A stretch of DNA of 64,000 nucleotides from Ascidiimonas sp046199005 (GTDB lineage Bacteria > Bacteroidota > Bacteroidia > Flavobacteriales > Flavobacteriaceae): contig CP176050.1 in NCBI GenBank assembly GCA_046199005.1, positions 2,046,001 through 2,110,000 on the forward strand, written 5' to 3'. Shown here in pieces: positions 8,468-17,403 of the stretch (positions are counted from its first letter, which is position 1; the number at the start of each line of letters is the position of its first letter). The position numbers were made by a program, and so were the translations under genes. The notes beneath the pieces are model-generated. The model did not search any database. It saw only the letters and a program-made list of their open reading frames with translations, and was not told the DNA's origin.

Positions 8468-9319
8468 TTAAGTACTTGCCAGCAGGTCTATTAATTTACT
8501 ACATCCTCCCGTTTTTATATATTGTGAATGATCATCAACAGAATCAAAACACCGATTGCAAATATTTCGGCAATTGAATTCTTCGTTTGTTTCTTTCCTG
8601 AAGACTGAAAGAATGATTTTGGCATCGGTATTTCTAAGATAAGGCGGACGCTTTCCTTTATTTTCTTTGCACCATTGAAGTGTTTTCATCCAGATTGCCG
8701 CTGCCAATGCACCGCAGCCATTTCCACTGAGTCCTAATCCTCCTGCGAAACCAGAAACCATCGCAATTTCTTCATCATTGCCTCCCATTTTTTTTAGTAC
8801 TTCTGATGCACAACTAAGCGGTTTTTGTTTTAGAATTATTTTTTCTCCGGTTTTCTGCAAACCATCCTTGACAGATTTTATCGCTTCGGGTGCCCAGGCT
8901 TCTGCTAAATTGAAACATTTGCTGTTTTTCATCCCAATTAGGGTTGTTTTCAAGAGAAACTTAAGCAAATCAAAACTATTCTCAAGATCATATCCAATAA
9001 TTTCTCTGCAATCAACTGTTTTCGATCGTTTGTAAAATGATTTAACCACTTCTTTGGTAACAGTAATGGAGATCGCAATGCTTTTATTCAGGTCTTGAGT
9101 ACGATGATATGCCTCCGTTCCAATTGAAAGTGTTGTACCCCAAATCATTCCGCACTGATGCCCTGTGTTGAATATCCCACCGGCAAGCGGATCTAGTGCA
9201 AAAAGATGTGCTTCTTTAGAATGATTAAATTCACGGTTCAATAAAAAACCGAATGTTCGCGAACACGTTCCACATTGCTTAAAAACTTCTTTCGTATCGT
9301 TTGTGGTTGTCATACCCAT
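8468..9319 (-). CDS. C-GCAxxG-C-C family redox-type protein
   Basis: 283 residues with many cysteines: QCGTC near the N-terminus, GHQCGMIWG, then GLSGNGCGALAAAIW, and a C-terminal cluster CRNICNRCF with a final GGC. The GCGALAAA element matches the C-GCAxxG-C-C signature. Such proteins are thought to bind a metal or work in redox chemistry, but the function is not established. The chain looks like two repeats of the same unit (the first around GHQCGMIWG, the second around NGCGALAAA). An alternative start lies at Met3. No operon partner is evident. Confidence 0.75.
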   Translation of the reverse strand: MGMTTTNDTKEVFKQCGTCSRTFGFLLNREFNHSKEAHLFALDPLAGGIFNTGHQCGMIWGTTLSIGTEAYHRTQDLNKSIAISITVTKEVVKSFYKRSKTVDCREIIGYDLENSFDLLKFLLKTTLIGMKNSKCFNLAEAWAPEAIKSVKDGLQKTGEKIILKQKPLSCASEVLKKMGGNDEEIAMVSGFAGGLGLSGNGCGALAAAIWMKTLQWCKENKGKRPPYLRNTDAKIILSVFRKETNEEFNCRNICNRCFDSVDDHSQYIKTGGCSKLIDLLAST

Positions 9320-9442
9320 AAAATTTTGTATAAGTAAGAGTAGGAAACGTAACGTAAATTAACAATGATTAATGTCAGGTAGTATCTTTCAGTAGTGAAG
9401 ACAATTGCTCACTAATTTAAATAAGGTATCTGGAAGACCAAA

Positions 9443-9850
9443 CTATCTGTTGAGGTACATGCCCTTGGAAACAGGCAAAGTATCGCTGAAACCAAATTTC
9501 TCATAAAGATATGCTGCATCACCGTCAGCAATTAAACTTACATAGCAGGAGGGAGGTAGCTTGGTTTGGATAAAGTTGATTAAACTCTGCATAATTAGTT
9601 TGCCAATTCCTTGTCCTTGTTTTTCAGGTAGTACACAGATATCCACGATCTGGCAAAAGCATCCGCCATCTCCAATGATGCGCCCCATTCCTATAATCCT
9701 GTGTTGCTCTTTGATCATAACGGAATGTACAGAATTTTTAAGTCCAACCTTACAAGCCTCATCGGTTTTAGCCGATAAACCACATACAATTCTCAGGTTT
9801 TGATAGATCTTTACGGGGATGGTTTTTTCAATAATATAAATATTGTTCAT
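9443..9850 (-). CDS. GNAT-family N-acetyltransferase
   Basis: 135 residues. The acetyl-CoA site is QGQGIGKLIMQSLINF, preceded by the beta strand IVDICVLPEKQ and followed by LYEKFGFSDTLP. The acceptor substrate is unknown. It lies downstream of dnaN but behind the dnaN terminator, so it is likely a separate unit. Confidence 0.88.
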   Translation of the reverse strand: MNNIYIIEKTIPVKIYQNLRIVCGLSAKTDEACKVGLKNSVHSVMIKEQHRIIGMGRIIGDGGCFCQIVDICVLPEKQGQGIGKLIMQSLINFIQTKLPPSCYVSLIADGDAAYLYEKFGFSDTLPVSKGMYLNR

Positions 9851-9893
9851 TCTGCCAGGATGTTAGAAGGATGCATTTGGTTTTCTTTTAATC

Positions 9894-9920
9894 AAAAAAA
9901 CCGTCTGTAAAGACGGTTTG
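9894..9920 (-). terminator. Rho-independent terminator of dnaN
   Basis: On the minus strand AAACCGTCT pairs with AGACGGTTT around a 4-nt loop (arms CCGTCT 9901-9906 and AGACGG 9911-9916) and runs into seven T (9894-9900). It lies about 40 bp after the dnaN stop. Confidence 0.85.
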
Positions 9921-9959
9921 TAGGGTACAATAGTACTATTTAACACTTAAAAATATACA

Positions 9960-11075
9960 TTAATTATTGAGCATGACTGGCATTACCAACATCGTAATAT
10001 GTTCACCTTCATCAAGACCATCTGCAGGCGTTAAAATACCTGCTCTGTTCGGTAAGCTCATTTCGAGCGTAACTTCATCAGAATTAAGATTTGATAGCAT
10101 TTCGACCAGAAATCTGGAGTTAAAACCAATTTGCATATCGTCTCCTGAATAACTACAGGTCAGTCTTTCTTCGGCTTTATTGCTGTAATCAATATCTTCA
10201 GCAGAGATATTTAATTCTGCACCAGCGATTTTTAAACGTATTTGATGCGTGGTTTTATTAGAAAATATACTAACCCGCTTGGTAGAACTCAAAAACTGAT
10301 TTCTATCGATACTGAGTTTATTCGGATTTTCTTTTGGAATTACAGCTTCATAATTCGGGTACTTCCCATCGATAAGTCTACAAACCAACTCTGTATTATC
10401 AAAAGAGAATTTTGCATTGCTCTCATTGTATTCAATTGTAACATCGGTTTCGCTTCCGGCGAGAATACCTTTTAATAGATTTAAAGGCTTTTTAGGCATG
10501 ATGAATTCAGCTACTTGCGAGGCTTTCACATCTGTCCTCTGGTATTTCACTAATTTATGAGCGTCTGTTGATACAAAGATCAGACCTTCTGGTGAAAACT
10601 GAAAAAACACACCACTCATTACAGGCCTAAGATCGTCATTACCCGCAGCAAAAATAGTCTTGGAGATAGCGGTAGCGAGTATATCTCCTATGATCGTTGT
10701 AGAACTAGGATCTGATAAATTGACTGCACTTGGAAATTCAGCGCCATCTGCATACGCAAGTGCGTACTTACCATGATTGCTACTGATTTCAATCGTATTT
10801 TTTTCTGCAACAAATGTAAGTGGTTGTTCAGGAAAAGTTTTTAAGATATCCAGTAACAACTTGGCGGGAACTGCAATATTTCCCTCTGAGGAAGAGTCTA
10901 CTTCCAATTCGGTACTCATAGTAGTTTCAAGATCTGAAGCAGATACTACCAGTTTATTCTCAGAAAGTTCAAAAAGAAAGTTGTCAAGAATAGGTAAGGT
11001 ATTACTGTTATTGATCACTCCACCCAGTACCTGTAACTGTTTTTGGAGATATGAACTTGAGACTATAAATTTCAT
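9960..11075 (-). CDS. dnaN: DNA polymerase III subunit beta (sliding clamp)
   Basis: 371 residues, the standard length. The ring-shaped dimer encircles DNA and tethers the replicative polymerase. Recognisable stretches are KFIVSSSYLQKQLQVLGGVI at the start, the three clamp repeats, DLETTMSTELEV, DGKYPNYEAVIP, and the C-terminal LTPADG..ITMLVMPVML peptide. A -7 element, TATATTTG, lies about 30 bp upstream on the minus strand. dnaA is far away (53.8-55.3 kb), as is usual in Bacteroidetes. Confidence 0.97.
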   Translation of the reverse strand: MKFIVSSSYLQKQLQVLGGVINNSNTLPILDNFLFELSENKLVVSASDLETTMSTELEVDSSSEGNIAVPAKLLLDILKTFPEQPLTFVAEKNTIEISSNHGKYALAYADGAEFPSAVNLSDPSSTTIIGDILATAISKTIFAAGNDDLRPVMSGVFFQFSPEGLIFVSTDAHKLVKYQRTDVKASQVAEFIMPKKPLNLLKGILAGSETDVTIEYNESNAKFSFDNTELVCRLIDGKYPNYEAVIPKENPNKLSIDRNQFLSSTKRVSIFSNKTTHQIRLKIAGAELNISAEDIDYSNKAEERLTCSYSGDDMQIGFNSRFLVEMLSNLNSDEVTLEMSLPNRAGILTPADGLDEGEHITMLVMPVMLNN

Positions 11076-11147
11076 TGAAACGTTTGTTTACTTCTTTTTA
11101 CAAATATATTTGAATTGCCTATTTTACCGAAAATAACTTATTAACAT

Positions 11148-12824
11148 TTAGCGGTTGTATTTTTTCTTTCGGAAGAACTGAAATGCCATCCCGAAAACAA
11201 GAAGTATTATCAATGGAAGTCCCACATTTACAAGAATCCAACTCGATTTTTCGGCAGCTACTTTTTCTTTATCTAAAAACGGAATGGAGATTTTTTTGGC
11301 TCTAATGTTTATAAGTCCGGTATCGTCTAACAGATAATTTACGCAATTCATTAAAAATTCTTTGTTTCCATAAAAACTATTCGTCCATTTATCATAACCT
11401 AATTCAAGTGGTCTTCCCTGTCTTACCTGATTTTTTATGAGATCACCATCTGCAATGATGATCATCTTTGAAGGAGCTCCGAGCTCGGTATCCTTTTCAA
11501 GCTTAAACGGTTTTACCCGGTTTTTGAAAGCCGAAGTGAACGACCCTTCCAACAACACGGCCAGGGGCTTTAGTCCATCATTAAAAGTCTCTTTTGGTAG
11601 TGGATTTGCAGTGATCGCCAAGTTAATCTCCGAAGGAGTACCGATCGGTTTGGATAATGGGGATGATCGTAATAATACAGTCTTACGAGTGCTTCCTTTT
11701 AAGGTATCTATTGTATTTGCAAATTGAAAACGTAACGCTTCTATATTTGTATTTATCGGATGATTTTCAGGTGAAAACACCATCGGATAATATACCCAGG
11801 GAACCGGATTATACTGAGTATCACTCCCTTCTCCCGAGGCAAGTACGATTTGTGTGAAATACATGTCACTTATTAGAACCGGATTAATACGAACACCATA
11901 CCGGAAGAATAGGTCGTTGAGATTTAAATTTCTCTGAAATGCTATCGCTTTCCCCTGATTTGCAAAAAGACTGTCCATTTCTGCCACCACTTGATCTATA
12001 AGCCATAACGACTTCCCGCCTCGCATGGTGTATTGATCCAATACGTATTTTTCTGAGTCACTAAAAGCTTCCGTGGGCTTTGCAACGATAGCTAGATCAT
12101 ACGATTCGAGTAACTTTAAGGTCTTAGCAGGGCTATTTTCTACGGAGTCTAAGGTGATAGGAGCCAGGTCATAATATTCGCTTAATTCCCCTAAAAAACT
12201 AGCTACGTAAAGATCTTGTAATTCGCCATTACCTTTCAGTACGGCTATTTTCTTTTTGTCTTTTACTGTCAGTTTTTGGATCGCGCTGGCAAACGCATAT
12301 TCTAACTGCTGGATAGAGTTGTTTACTCTTGTTTCACTATCCGCGCCTAACTTATTCTTGAGTAGCGGTATTTTTACGGGCTTGGTTTCATCAACATAAG
12401 CCATTGCCCATGGAAAAACCAATTCCTGAGTAATTTTACCACCTTCCTCTACAGTTACGTTGGCTGGCGTTAGACCGAGTTGTTGTAGCTCCTTGATGAC
12501 ATTCTCTGAATTCTGCGGATCTGGAGTCGGATTAAGAAAACTAAACTTGATATTGCTATTGAGTGCACTAAATTCTTGCAGAAGTTGACGTGTTTCTATC
12601 TGAAGTTTTTTGAATTCTGCAGGAAATGTACCTTCCAAAAGTACATCGATTAAAATAGGTTGATCTACGCCGGATAAAATCTCTTTGGTCGCATCTGAAA
12701 GCGTGTAGCGTTGATCCTGAGTAAGGTCAAAGCGCTTAGACATTACACCTGACAAGAGATTCACTGCAATAAAAATCAGCAGCGCTATACCTAACCGAAA
12801 AAGCGTATTTTTAGATAGTTTCAT
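11148..12824 (-). CDS. gldG: Gliding motility-associated ABC transporter substrate-binding protein GldG
   Basis: 558 residues. An N-terminal transmembrane helix (about 8-28) is followed by VMSKRFDLTQDQRYTLSD, typical of GldG/ABC-type uncharacterised transport proteins. A large periplasmic region contains GGKSLWLIDQV, and a C-terminal helix (about 530-550) ends in FFRKKKY. GldA, GldF and GldG form an ABC transporter required for gliding in Flavobacterium johnsoniae. gldG overlaps the upstream gldF by 4 bp. gldA is not in the window. Confidence 0.95.
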   Translation of the reverse strand: MKLSKNTLFRLGIALLIFIAVNLLSGVMSKRFDLTQDQRYTLSDATKEILSGVDQPILIDVLLEGTFPAEFKKLQIETRQLLQEFSALNSNIKFSFLNPTPDPQNSENVIKELQQLGLTPANVTVEEGGKITQELVFPWAMAYVDETKPVKIPLLKNKLGADSETRVNNSIQQLEYAFASAIQKLTVKDKKKIAVLKGNGELQDLYVASFLGELSEYYDLAPITLDSVENSPAKTLKLLESYDLAIVAKPTEAFSDSEKYVLDQYTMRGGKSLWLIDQVVAEMDSLFANQGKAIAFQRNLNLNDLFFRYGVRINPVLISDMYFTQIVLASGEGSDTQYNPVPWVYYPMVFSPENHPINTNIEALRFQFANTIDTLKGSTRKTVLLRSSPLSKPIGTPSEINLAITANPLPKETFNDGLKPLAVLLEGSFTSAFKNRVKPFKLEKDTELGAPSKMIIIADGDLIKNQVRQGRPLELGYDKWTNSFYGNKEFLMNCVNYLLDDTGLINIRAKKISIPFLDKEKVAAEKSSWILVNVGLPLIILLVFGMAFQFFRKKKYNR

Positions 12825-13546
12825 AGCTGCGATTTGGTTTTTAGAAGGGTGGAGGTCATAAAAACGAAGAGTGCTGTCAGCGAAATAAAATAAATGACAT
12901 CGCGTGTATCAATAACCCCTCTGCCGATGCTTTCAAAATGTGCCTTCATTCCCCAGTTTTCAATCCAAAACGATACACTGGTTAGATCGCTTATTCCTTC
13001 GAATCCGAAATAGAAAACAAAACAAAGAAAAACAGCTAAGATGAAAGATACGATTTGATTATTTGTAACCATTGAAGAAAATATACCAATACCAGTATAA
13101 CTCATCATTAGAAACAATAACCCGAGATAAGAGCCCAGCGTACTTCCCAAATCAATATTACCGATCGGGTTGCCTAGCTTCCAGACGGTGAAAATGTAAA
13201 GCAACGTGGGGATCAAAGCTATAATGCTCAGGCATAAGGCTCCAAAATATTTTCCCAATACGATTTCTAAATTGCTAAGTGGTTTGGTTACCAATAATTC
13301 CAAAGTTCCCATTTTATGTTCTTCCGAAAAACTTTTCATGGTGATCGCAGGGATCAAAAAAATAAGAATCCACGGAGCCAGGGTGAAAAAAGCGGTCAAA
13401 TCTGCAAAACCGTAATCAAACACATTGAATTCACCTTTAAAAACCCATAAAAAGAGTCCGTTTAAAACAAGAAAAAGGGAGATTACCATATACCCGACCG
13501 GGGAAGCAAAGAATGAACGAATCTCTCGCTTAAGAATTGCATACAT
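12821..13546 (-). CDS. gldF: Gliding motility-associated ABC transporter permease GldF
   Basis: 241 residues with six predicted transmembrane helices. The start MYAILKREIRSFFASPVGYM and the motif SEEHKMGTLELLVTKPLSN are typical of ABC-2 type permeases that partner GldG. It is co-transcribed with gldG (4-bp overlap). Function: membrane part of the Gld ABC transporter linked to gliding motility. Confidence 0.95.
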   Translation of the reverse strand: MYAILKREIRSFFASPVGYMVISLFLVLNGLFLWVFKGEFNVFDYGFADLTAFFTLAPWILIFLIPAITMKSFSEEHKMGTLELLVTKPLSNLEIVLGKYFGALCLSIIALIPTLLYIFTVWKLGNPIGNIDLGSTLGSYLGLLFLMMSYTGIGIFSSMVTNNQIVSFILAVFLCFVFYFGFEGISDLTSVSFWIENWGMKAHFESIGRGVIDTRDVIYFISLTALFVFMTSTLLKTKSQL

Positions 13547-13589
13547 ATTTTTCAGTCAATATTGCGTTTATAGTCTTTTATAAGAATCA

Positions 13590-13886
13590 TTAAGGGAGGC
13601 TCTCTATGCGATCAACACTCCAGGCCTCAGGTTTTCCTGCAAACAAAATCTTTGTCTGTTTCCAAACCGTCTTAAACAACTCTGAATTTCGATAGTTCTC
13701 CAGTGCTTCTTCAGAATCCCAATAACTATAGGTGAAAAAGATTTCAGGCGTATCTTTAGCCTGATATAGTTCTAGAAAACTACATCCTTCAAACGCTCTT
13801 ATTTTATCTTTATTGGCATTAAAATTACTGAGGAAATCAGTAATTCTGTCCGCCTGAAATTTCATTTTTACAATTCTTATAAACAT
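13590..13886 (-). CDS. ABM-domain (putative quinol monooxygenase-like) protein
   Basis: 98 residues with the ferredoxin-like dimeric alpha/beta barrel of antibiotic biosynthesis monooxygenases: MKFQADRITDFLSNF, CSFLELYQAKD, FFTYSYWDSEEALENYRNS. Members act on quinones or other small aromatics or have unknown roles. It is 10 bp from the SAM hydrolase-like gene and probably co-transcribed with it. Met8 is an alternative start. Confidence 0.82.
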   Translation of the reverse strand: MFIRIVKMKFQADRITDFLSNFNANKDKIRAFEGCSFLELYQAKDTPEIFFTYSYWDSEEALENYRNSELFKTVWKQTKILFAGKPEAWSVDRIESLP

Positions 13887-13895
13887 TTTTTTATT

Positions 13896-14729
13896 TTACT
13901 GGTCAAAATTGATCGTGATTGCATCTCTGAAATTTAATCCGAATAAACTGTTAGCACCACCCACTGTTAGAGGATTGCTTTTATAGATGGCGAGCTCAAG
14001 GTATCCTGCGGAATTAAACAGCGCAAGTTTCTTCCCATCTTCTTCGCGTACTGATTTATCTATCGTGAAATTGATGGCATCACTATAACGATTGTAAACA
14101 TTTTTAAATTTATAATTTCTTGCAAGGATCTCAAAAGTTCTACCTTTTCCAATTTCCTGAAAAAGCTTTTTAGTAATATTCGTAACCACATTACCGTAGT
14201 TGTCAATATAAAGAACACTCCCTAATATTTGAGTGGCATCTGTATTGATCACCGGTTTTACGTCTATAATTTCTTTGATTTTTTCTGTGGGTTTACCAAT
14301 TACCTCCAGTGTACCTCCTCTGCCTAGATGTGTTGCGACCTTCACAAAGACATCTAATACGGGAAAACTACTGGCAACGCGATCATGAATATTGATCTCT
14401 ACTATTTTTTCCGGAACAATTTCCTGTGTTAGTAAACACATAATACCATTATCTGCACAAACAAAATAATGTCCGTCCAGCAAGACAGCAATGTGTCGGT
14501 TTTCTGGGGTGAGCTCTCCGTCAATTCCGATAATATGAATGCTTCCGGGAGGGAAACTTTTATAAGCATTCTTTATAATGTAAGATGCTTCTGTGATGTT
14601 AAATGGACTTATGAGGTGTGAGATATCAACAATGGTAGCCGAATCTAATTCCGAATAGATGCCTCCCTTAATGGCTCCTACATAGTGGTCTTTTTCACCA
14701 AAATCAGTAGTTAATGTAATAATCGCCAT
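13896..14729 (-). CDS. SAM hydroxide adenosyltransferase family protein (DUF62)
   Basis: 277 residues. The N-terminal TLTTDFGEKDHYVGAIKG is the family hallmark (Asp and His near the SAM ribose). The C-terminal beta-barrel contains VLYIDNYGNVVTNI and FNSAGYLELA. The family hydrolyses S-adenosylmethionine to adenosine and methionine with hydroxide as nucleophile; it is related to fluorinase but lacks halide chemistry in most members. It is divergent from phoH. Confidence 0.92.
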   Translation of the reverse strand: MAIITLTTDFGEKDHYVGAIKGGIYSELDSATIVDISHLISPFNITEASYIIKNAYKSFPPGSIHIIGIDGELTPENRHIAVLLDGHYFVCADNGIMCLLTQEIVPEKIVEINIHDRVASSFPVLDVFVKVATHLGRGGTLEVIGKPTEKIKEIIDVKPVINTDATQILGSVLYIDNYGNVVTNITKKLFQEIGKGRTFEILARNYKFKNVYNRYSDAINFTIDKSVREEDGKKLALFNSAGYLELAIYKSNPLTVGGANSLFGLNFRDAITINFDQ

Positions 14730-14836
14730 TGGAAAACTGTTGATATTTTTTTAAATTTAAAGTATGATTTTTGCGTATGTTTGTTTTGCAAATCTAATAA
14801 AACAAAAAGGGATAAACTAACTTAATCATTTAGCTT

Positions 14837-15793
14837 TTGAATGAACTTATAATTGAACTTACCGAGATAAGCCCAAGAGAGTTTTTCGGGCATCAAAATA
14901 TCAACATTACCCTTTTAAAAAAATACTTTCCTAAATTAAAAATCGTAGCACGCGGCAATAAAATTACTGCCTATGGCGAAGAAGAGTTGTTAGAAGAATT
15001 TGATCGGAGACTCGACATGCTTACGGCACACTATGCCAAGTATAACAAACTCGATGAAAACACCATAGAACGCATTCTAACGAGTGAAAGCCAGGAAGAT
15101 TATGAAACCTCTTCAGAAAGTGGAGAAGTTTTAGTGCACGGGGTTAGTGGAAGGTTGATTAGGGCGCAAACGGCAAATCAGCGTAAGCTGGTGGAAAAAA
15201 TGAAGAAAAACGACATGGTGTTTGCCATTGGTCCGGCCGGAACCGGTAAAACATATACTGGGGTAGCCCTGGCGGTGAAAGCGCTGAAAGAGAAACAAGT
15301 AAAACGTATTATTCTCACCAGGCCAGCTGTAGAAGCAGGAGAAAATTTAGGATTCTTGCCAGGAGACCTTAAGGAAAAACTGGATCCATATATGCAACCT
15401 TTGTATGATGCATTGAGGGATATGATTCCTCCGGAAAAATTACAGAATTACATTGAGAACGGTACTATACAGATCGCACCCATGGCATTTATGAGAGGAC
15501 GTACGTTGGACAAGGCTTTTGTGATTCTTGATGAAGCTCAGAATACCACGCATGCTCAAATGAAAATGTTTCTCACCCGTATGGGAAAACAAGCCAAGTT
15601 TATGATAACCGGCGATCCCGGGCAAATCGATTTACCAAGAAGGGTGATCTCTGGTCTAAAGGAAGCACTTTTAGTACTCAAAGATGTACCCGGTATTGGC
15701 ATGGTATATTTAGATGATAAAGATGTCATTCGCCATCGGTTGGTAAAAAATATTATTGAAGCTTACAAAAGTATTGAGCACAGCAATGCATAA
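14837..15793 (+). CDS. phoH: PhoH-family ATPase, TTG start
   Basis: 318 residues. It has an N-terminal KH-like region followed by a P-loop ATPase: Walker A GPAGTGKT, VEAGENLGFLPGD, Walker B FVILDEAQNT and ITGDPGQIDLP. PhoH-like proteins are RNA-linked ATPases, often near ybeY. The start must be the TTG at 14837: an in-frame TAG lies just upstream, and the first in-frame ATG is about 58 codons in. The N-terminal NELIIELTEISPREFFG matches what I know of flavobacterial homologues. purC follows at once. Confidence 0.95.
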   Translation: MNELIIELTEISPREFFGHQNINITLLKKYFPKLKIVARGNKITAYGEEELLEEFDRRLDMLTAHYAKYNKLDENTIERILTSESQEDYETSSESGEVLVHGVSGRLIRAQTANQRKLVEKMKKNDMVFAIGPAGTGKTYTGVALAVKALKEKQVKRIILTRPAVEAGENLGFLPGDLKEKLDPYMQPLYDALRDMIPPEKLQNYIENGTIQIAPMAFMRGRTLDKAFVILDEAQNTTHAQMKMFLTRMGKQAKFMITGDPGQIDLPRRVISGLKEALLVLKDVPGIGMVYLDDKDVIRHRLVKNIIEAYKSIEHSNA

Positions 15794-15803
15794 ATCAATC
15801 AGC

Positions 15804-16760
15804 ATGGGCACCATCACGCATACCGATTTCGATTTTCCGGGCTTGAAAAGCGTTTACAGAGGTAAGGTAAGGGAAGTCTACACCCTGAAGAATGAGCTTT
15901 TAGTAATGATCGCAACCGACAGACTTTCGGCTTTCGATGTGGTTATGCCCAAAGGAATCCCCTATAAGGGACAGATTTTAAATCAGATCGCAACAAAAAT
16001 GATGAGGGCCACCGAGGATATTGTTCCAAACTGGCTTCTGGCTACCCCAGACCCTAATGTGGCAGTGGGGCATCAATGCGAACCCTTTAAGGTTGAAATG
16101 GTAATTCGCGGATATCTTTCGGGACATGCTGCAAGGGAATATAAGGCAGGTAAAAGGAGTCTTTGCGGGGTAGTGATGCCAGATGGAATGAAAGAAAACG
16201 ATAAATTTCCGCTTCCCATCGTTACACCGGCAACTAAGGCAGAAAAAGGAGCGCATGATGAAGATATTTCAAAGGATGAGATTCTTTCTAAAGGTATCGT
16301 GGCGGAAGAGGATTATGAACTATTAGAGACCTATACCCGGAAACTTTTTGAACGGGGCACTCAAATTGCTGCAAAACAGGGCCTGATCCTTGTAGATACC
16401 AAATATGAATTTGGAAAAACTAAAGACGGTAAGATCGTTTTAATTGATGAAATTCATACCCCAGATTCTTCACGTTATTTTTACAGCGAAGGCTATGAGG
16501 AAAGACAAGCTCGCAACGAACCTCAAAAACAACTTTCCAAAGAATTTGTAAGGCAATGGCTAATCGCAAACGGATTTCAGGGTAAAGAAGGTCAGCAAGT
16601 ACCTGAAATGACAGATAGCTATATTGAATCTGTGTCCAACAGATATATAGAGCTTTACGAACAGATCATGGGAGAAAAATTTGTGAAAGCCGATGTGTCT
16701 GATATACAACAACGCATATTCGATAATGTGAGTGCGTATCTTCAAGAAAAGACCCATTGA
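15804..16760 (+). CDS. purC: Phosphoribosylaminoimidazole-succinocarboxamide synthase (SAICAR synthetase)
   Basis: 318 residues from ATG 15804; ATG 15786, inside the end of phoH, is an alternative. It joins CAIR and aspartate with ATP in purine synthesis. Signatures are VYRGKVREVY, ATDRLSAFDVVMP, EMVIRGYLSGHAAREYKAG, LILVDTKYEFGK and IDEIHTPDSSRYF. It is the longer, eukaryote/Bacteroidetes-like form. It lies 10 bp after phoH and is probably co-transcribed. Confidence 0.95.
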   Translation: MGTITHTDFDFPGLKSVYRGKVREVYTLKNELLVMIATDRLSAFDVVMPKGIPYKGQILNQIATKMMRATEDIVPNWLLATPDPNVAVGHQCEPFKVEMVIRGYLSGHAAREYKAGKRSLCGVVMPDGMKENDKFPLPIVTPATKAEKGAHDEDISKDEILSKGIVAEEDYELLETYTRKLFERGTQIAAKQGLILVDTKYEFGKTKDGKIVLIDEIHTPDSSRYFYSEGYEERQARNEPQKQLSKEFVRQWLIANGFQGKEGQQVPEMTDSYIESVSNRYIELYEQIMGEKFVKADVSDIQQRIFDNVSAYLQEKTH

Positions 16761-16852
16761 CTTTTTATCTCTTACAAAGTCTGTAGTTAACAGGCGAAGA
16801 TTCTATTTTGTCGAACAAAGTTCTTAAATCTATAAACATAATGCATGTTTAC

Positions 16853-16890
16853 TGCTAAATTAATATATTTATGCTAAATTAATATAGTTA
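16853..16890 (+). promoter_or_regulatory. Tandem 15-bp motif (two direct copies) directly upstream of the transposase-like regulator
   Basis: TGCTAAATTAATATA occurs at 16853-16867 and again at 16872-16886, a 19-bp period (about two helical turns). The second copy extends to TGCTAAATTAATATAGTTA (16890), two bases before the start codon. An inverted near-identical copy lies at 17304-17322, just past the gene. ATGCATG (16841-16847) and GCATGCAT (16891-16898) flank the pair. It may be an operator or a relic of a transposon end. Confidence 0.65.
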
Positions 16891-16892
16891 GC

Positions 16893-17306
16893 ATGCATTC
16901 ATGTCCAAATTGCCAGTCTGAAAAGTTTATTAAAGCCGGAATAATTAAAAACAGGCAACGCTATAAGTGCAAGAAATGTGGCTATTATTTTACGGTAGGA
17001 AAACTGGGAAAAAGGATTGATGATTATTACGTAAACAAGGCGCTACAACTCTACTTAGAAGGATTGACTTACCGCGAGATTGAACGCATTCTGGGAGTTT
17101 CTCATGTATCTATTATGAATTGGGTAAAAAGATACAACATCAAGCGTCCTTACAATACAGATTATCATCCTACCTATCGAATTTTGAATGCCAGCGAATT
17201 ACAGGAATACTTTCAAAAGAAAGAGAACATGAAGGGCGCAGGTGTATTGGTTACCGAGTTAGGAGACAAATTTATGCTTATAAAATGGGAAAGATTTCGT
17301 GAATAA
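16893..17306 (+). CDS. Transposase-derived zinc-ribbon/HTH protein, likely local regulator
   Basis: 137 residues. The zinc ribbon has Cys4/Cys7 and Cys26/Cys29 (SCPNC and KCKKC) as in the IS1 InsA/IS1595 N-terminal domain. An HTH follows at about 47-75 (LYLEGLTYREIERILGVSHV). The last 60 residues include GAGVLVTELGDKFMLIKWER and contain no DDE catalytic residues, so this is not a working transposase. It is immediately flanked by copies of one 19-bp motif in inverted orientation and heads the porin/symporter/acs locus. I infer a domesticated DNA-binding protein that controls itself and the downstream operon. A small non-autonomous mobile element is the alternative. Confidence 0.7.
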   Translation: MHSCPNCQSEKFIKAGIIKNRQRYKCKKCGYYFTVGKLGKRIDDYYVNKALQLYLEGLTYREIERILGVSHVSIMNWVKRYNIKRPYNTDYHPTYRILNASELQEYFQKKENMKGAGVLVTELGDKFMLIKWERFRE

Positions 17307-17322
17307 CTATATTATTTTAGCA
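17304..17322 (+). repeat. Inverted copy of the 19-bp motif at the 3' end of the transposase-like gene
   Basis: TAACTATATTATTTTAGCA is the reverse complement of 16872-16890 with one mismatch (18 of 19). Its first three bases are the stop codon of the gene. It lies 81 bp upstream of the porin start, a possible operator position for the downstream operon. I see no clear target-site duplication outside the pair. Confidence 0.7.
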
Positions 17323-17403
17323 ATTAAGTATATGATTTTTTAACTAGATCAATTTTTTTATGATGTTCGTAGTGCATGCAATTAACTACTAACATTTATT
17401 AAA

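Noticed and set aside
16872..17322. Active insertion sequence
   Set aside because: Inverted copies of a motif bracket the gene, but there is no catalytic DDE domain and no clear target duplication, so a mobile element is not called.
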